From JBFHRB01 sp041591915 (GTDB lineage: Bacteria; Actinomycetota; Nitriliruptoria; Nitriliruptorales; Nitriliruptoraceae), in contig JBFHRB010000249.1 of assembly GCA_041591915.1 (NCBI GenBank), forward strand, positions 1 through 5,029: DNA of 5,029 bases. The letters run 5' to 3'. The position numbers and the translations under genes were made by a program. Positions 4,699-5,029 of the stretch are shown here, piece by piece. The notes beneath the pieces were generated by a model. It did not search any database, was not told where the DNA came from, and saw nothing but the letters and a program-made list of their open reading frames with translations. Position 1 is the first letter of the stretch. Every line of letters begins with the position of its first letter.

Positions 4699-4723
4699 CG
4701 CCGCCTACGCCCCGTAGGCGGTG
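4699..4723. terminator. Bidirectional hairpin terminator spanning a stop codon
   Basis: CCGCCTACG (4701-4709) pairs perfectly with CGTAGGCGG (4713-4721) around a CCC loop, and the stem can extend by a G-T and a C-G pair to 4699-4723. It lies 9 bp after the stop of the plus-strand winged-helix gene and includes the last codons and stop (4707-4705) of the minus-strand TPP enzyme gene. Its position between convergent genes suggests that it ends transcription from both sides. There is no T-run. Confidence 0.6.
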
Positions 4724-5029
4724 GCGCTGACGCGCCGGTAGCTGCGGTCCAGGAGCACGTTGACGACCGCCGGGGCGCCCTCCTCGACGGCCTTCTGGGC
4801 ACGCTCGAGAGCAGGGCGGATGTCCTCGGGGCGCTCGACGCGCTCGCCGTAGCCGCCGAGGCCCTCGACGACCTTCTCGTAGGCGATGTCCTGGCTGAGG
4901 TCCTGCGCGACCATCGCCTCGGGCCCGTAGATGCGCTCGTGGAAGGCCTTCATCTCGCCCCAGGCGCCGTCGTTGCCGATGACGCCGAGGAACGGCAGGC
5001 CCTGACGGGCGGCCGACTCGAACTCGAAC
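4705..5029 (-). CDS. Thiamine-diphosphate-dependent enzyme, acetolactate synthase type (C-terminal end only)
   Basis: The minus-strand frame is open from the right edge to the TAG at 4707-4705 and shows the last 107 residues. It begins FEFESAARQGLPFLGVIGND, followed by GAWGEMKAFHERIYG. This is the end of the TPP-binding domain; the Asn of GND corresponds to the magnesium ligand that closes the GDG...N motif, whose GDG part lies outside the window. Then come VVEGLGGYGERVERPEDIRPAL and GAPAVVNVLLD, the usual C-terminal end of this family. Mycobacterial acetolactate synthase-like proteins (IlvG/IlvX type) share this pattern, but oxalyl-CoA decarboxylase and 2-hydroxyacyl-CoA lyase relatives do too. 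The reaction therefore cannot be fixed from this part. The ATG at 4953 is internal, not the start. It is convergent with the thioesterase operon and not part of it. Confidence 0.86.
   Translation of the reverse strand, partial: FEFESAARQGLPFLGVIGNDGAWGEMKAFHERIYGPEAMVAQDLSQDIAYEKVVEGLGGYGERVERPEDIRPALERAQKAVEEGAPAVVNVLLDRSYRRVSATAYGA

Noticed and set aside
4705..4953. Separate 82-residue protein starting at the ATG at 4953
   Set aside because: The frame is open to the window edge and the upstream residues include the conserved VIGND part of the TPP domain, so that ATG is internal.
1..5029. Mobile element, CRISPR array, tRNA or rRNA
   Set aside because: No transposase-like protein, direct-repeat array, terminal inverted repeat or cloverleaf/rRNA signature was seen, and base composition looks even throughout.

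Overview
The window is very GC-rich, with strong G/C preference at third codon positions, several GTG starts and tightly packed genes. This fits a high-GC Actinomycetota genome. The best-resolved locus is an ECF sigma factor of the mycobacterial SigE kind, with a zinc-type anti-sigma factor on one side and a divergent O-methyltransferase-like gene on the other, which is the arrangement around sigE in mycobacteria. An RseB-like gene follows the anti-sigma gene instead of the mycobacterial htrA, so the organism is probably an actinobacterium outside the mycobacteria. No species can be named from the sequence alone.

Left part (1-2598). Reading leftward, three overlapping genes form an envelope-stress operon: sigE (1780 to 1154), rseA (1161 to 721) and an rseB-like gene (724 to beyond the left edge). 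The sigE/rseA overlap is 8 bp and the rseA/rseB overlap is a 4-bp GTGA, so translation is probably coupled. Upstream of sigE on the minus strand is an exact ECF-type promoter (GGAAC, 17 bp, CGTT) and a weaker second copy with the same spacing, which suggests autoregulation. On the plus strand the divergent SAM-methyltransferase-like gene seems to start at a CTG codon and lacks the usual acidic metal site of its family.

Middle (2595-3848). A multi-pass membrane protein of unknown function is convergent with the methyltransferase; their stop codons overlap in a CTAG. Upstream of it are two strong hairpins, at least one probably a terminator. These follow a 70-residue single-pass membrane protein with a strong ribosome binding site.

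Right part (3849-5029). A 208-bp divergent intergenic region is rich in dyads, including two CGGGCCCG palindromes 22 bp apart. It leads into a two-gene plus-strand operon: a fluoroacetyl-CoA thioesterase-like hotdog protein with its T/E/H triad intact, coupled by ATGA to a 78-residue winged-helix-like protein. Convergent to it is the C-terminal end of a thiamine-diphosphate enzyme of the acetolactate synthase type. A 9-bp perfect hairpin spans that gene's stop codon and probably separates the two units.

I found no tRNA, rRNA, CRISPR array, insertion sequence or sign of recent transfer. The most notable points are the SigE-RseA-RseB hybrid module with its own-type promoter, the methyltransferase with an eroded active site, and the HWYL membrane protein.
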